From Lachnospiraceae bacterium (GTDB taxonomy: Bacteria; Bacillota_A; Clostridia; Lachnospirales; Lachnospiraceae): DNA of 34,306 nucleotides. The translations under genes were made by a program, and so were the position numbers. Of this stretch, positions 32,907 to 34,306 are shown piece by piece. Location of the stretch: positions 1 through 34,306 of the forward strand of contig JAGBNT010000019.1 in assembly GCA_017634255.1 (NCBI GenBank), read 5' to 3'. The notes below the pieces were generated by a model. That model had not been told where the DNA came from. It searched no databases and saw nothing but the letters and a program-made list of their open reading frames with translations. Position 1 is the stretch's first letter, and each line of letters opens with the position of its first letter.

Positions 32907-33860
32907 ATGACAGAGGAAAAAAGTAAGCTTCCCCTGATCCTGGACGGGGATCCGGGGCATGATGACGCCATAGCCTGGCTCCTGGCTGAGGCAAGCCGCA
33001 GGACGGACGGCATCTGTGATATAAGGGCGGTTACGACGGTGGGGGGCAACGTCTCCTTGGATAAGACCACATATAATGCACAGAGAGTCTGTACGCTTTT
33101 AGGGATAGAGGCTCCGATAGCGGCGGGAGCGCCACATCCGCTTACGGCGGATCTCATGGTGGCACCCTCGGTACATGGGGAATCGGGACTCGACGGACCG
33201 GCGCTGCCGGAGCCGGACAGGGAATTAAGTGAGCTGACGGCGGTGGAGATTATGGCAAAGGTCATTAGAGACAGTGCGGACAAAGTGACCATCGTTTCCA
33301 CGGGACCCATGACGAATACGGCAGCCCTCCTTTTAGCGCACCCGGAATTAAAGCACAATATAGAGAAAATAAGCCTAATGGGCGGAGGAGTCGGCTTCGG
33401 CAACTGGACACCGGCGGCGGAGTTTAATATCCTTGTGGACCCGGAGGCTGCGGATATAGTCTTTCGCTCGGGTATCCCCCTTATAATGGCGGGATTGGAC
33501 GTTACGGAAAGGGCGCTTTTGGAACCCGATGACTTTGAAAGGATACGGGACATTAAAAATCCTGTCAGCGACATAGTCTGGCAGTGGCTCGAGTTTTTCT
33601 ATAAATTTCATAAAAAGCTGGGCTATGAGGGCGCACCCATGCACGACCCCTGTGCAGTGATGGCACTTATCCACCCGGAGATATTTACCTTTGAGGACTA
33701 CTATGTGCAGGTAGAGACCGGCGGAGAATACTGCCGCGGGGCGACGGTGGCGGACAGGCGGAGAGTCATGGATAAGGCGCCGAATGTGAAATGTATAATG
33801 AACGTTAACAGAGACGCTTTTGCGGACTATATTTTTGAGGGGGTGAGGGCATATGGGTGA
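32907..33860 (+). CDS. Inosine-uridine preferring nucleoside hydrolase, first copy
   Basis: A 317-residue IunH-family enzyme that splits ribonucleosides into base plus ribose. The calcium and ribose pocket is visible: DGDPGHDDAIAWLLA near the N-terminus, TTVGGNVSLDKTTYNAQRV, STGPMTNTAALL, EFNILVDPEAADIVF, and MHDPCAVMALIHPE near the C-terminus with the conserved His-Asp. ATG 32907 is preferred because AAAGGA lies 6 nt upstream; the upstream ATG 32892 overlaps the permease stop but has no ribosome site. It is cytoplasmic, placed to act on imported nucleosides. It overlaps the second hydrolase by 8 bp. Confidence 0.92.
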   Translation: MTEEKSKLPLILDGDPGHDDAIAWLLAEASRRTDGICDIRAVTTVGGNVSLDKTTYNAQRVCTLLGIEAPIAAGAPHPLTADLMVAPSVHGESGLDGPALPEPDRELSELTAVEIMAKVIRDSADKVTIVSTGPMTNTAALLLAHPELKHNIEKISLMGGGVGFGNWTPAAEFNILVDPEAADIVFRSGIPLIMAGLDVTERALLEPDDFERIRDIKNPVSDIVWQWLEFFYKFHKKLGYEGAPMHDPCAVMALIHPEIFTFEDYYVQVETGGEYCRGATVADRRRVMDKAPNVKCIMNVNRDAFADYIFEGVRAYG

Positions 33861-34306
33861 GATCTTTCCGGTATGGATGGACTGTGACACGGGAACTGAC
33901 GACGCGGTGGCGCTACTTGCACTGCATGCCCTGGAATGTACTGAAATAATAGGGATATCCACGGTGAGCGGAAATTCGACATTGGACAATAGCTTTAGGA
34001 ATACCCGGGGCTTAAAGCGGTTACTGGGAGCTGACTATCCCATATATAAGGGGGCAGCAAATCCTTTGATGATGAGGGAGAAGGTCCATGCGGAGGAGGT
34101 TCACGGCAAGAACGGCCTCGGAGACGTTGAGCTGGCGCAGCCGGAGCAGGAAGAGACCAGCGATGCTCCCGCCTGGGATGCGCTCTATGAAGCGGCAGTT
34201 AAGCTGGAAGGGAATTTAAGGCTCATAACTACGGCTCCCCTTACCAATATCGCTACGGCCTTCATGAAGTATCCGAAGCTGCCGTCAATGCTGCATACCA
34301 TATTGA
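33853..34306 (+). CDS. Inosine-uridine preferring nucleoside hydrolase, second copy (partial)
   Basis: This frame starts at ATG 33853 behind a G-rich ribosome site (GAGGGGGTGAGGG) and remains open to the window end, giving the first 151 residues. MDCDTGTDDAVALLALHALE is the metal-binding signature; ISTVSGNSTLDNSFRNTRGL, VHGKNGLGDVEL and TTAPLTNIATAF follow the family order. It differs clearly from the first copy, so it is an old paralogue and not a fresh duplication; the pair may split the substrate range. The C-terminus is beyond the window. Confidence 0.9.
   Translation, partial: MGEIFPVWMDCDTGTDDAVALLALHALECTEIIGISTVSGNSTLDNSFRNTRGLKRLLGADYPIYKGAANPLMMREKVHAEEVHGKNGLGDVELAQPEQEETSDAPAWDALYEAAVKLEGNLRLITTAPLTNIATAFMKYPKLPSMLHTIL

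Overview
The window looks like a chromosomal stretch from an anaerobic low-to-mid GC Clostridia, most likely a Lachnospiraceae relative. The reasons are AGGAGG-type ribosome binding sites, frequent ATA (Ile) and AGG (Arg) codons in the core genes (judged by eye), a SUF iron-sulfur cluster with SufU, a PcrA-type helicase, a BMP-type nucleoside ABC transporter, and surface-protein repeats typical of gut clostridia. The assignment is an inference; there is no rRNA gene. All supported genes are on the + strand.

Positions 1-4208 are accessory DNA in decay. The 3' part of a repeat-rich surface protein stops at 455, directly against a 130-bp inverted-repeat element (456-585). Then follow a small HTH protein with its own near-consensus promoter, an AlbA_2/HATPase_c_4 ATP-binding regulator with a repetitive linker, a small Cys-rich gene broken by two apparent 1-base deletions, the N-terminal part of an ImmA/IrrE-like gene, and the C-terminal remnant of a large serine recombinase. 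This reads as a degraded integrated element.

Positions 4209-12119 are core genes separated by DNA unusually rich in hairpins: a YfhO-family membrane protein, a YgiT/MqsA-like zinc-finger protein, PcrA helicase, a small acidic membrane protein and an RlmD-family 23S rRNA methyltransferase. Two intergenic elements (4265-4410 and 10121-10330) share termini and internal architecture but have different, internally complementary stem sequences.

Positions 12128-18704 hold a signalling operon: an HD-GYP response regulator that appears to be translated from a leaderless mRNA, a hybrid histidine kinase with pseudo-receiver, receiver and HPt domains, and a second hybrid kinase whose C-terminus is a complete DegV (fatty-acid-binding) domain. 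The kinase-DegV fusion is the most unusual protein here. A 32-bp perfect inverted repeat closes the operon.

Positions 19108-26365 are sufC-sufB-sufD-sufS-sufU, a complete minimal Fe-S assembly set with several possible TTG/GTG starts, overlapped by a CotH-like exported protein. A CLC-family anion transporter follows.

Positions 27817-34306 are a nucleoside salvage operon: strong promoter, BMP lipoprotein, attenuator-like terminator, double ABC ATPase, two permeases, and two tandem inosine-uridine-type nucleoside hydrolases, the second cut by the window end. Imported nucleosides would be split to base plus ribose inside the cell.
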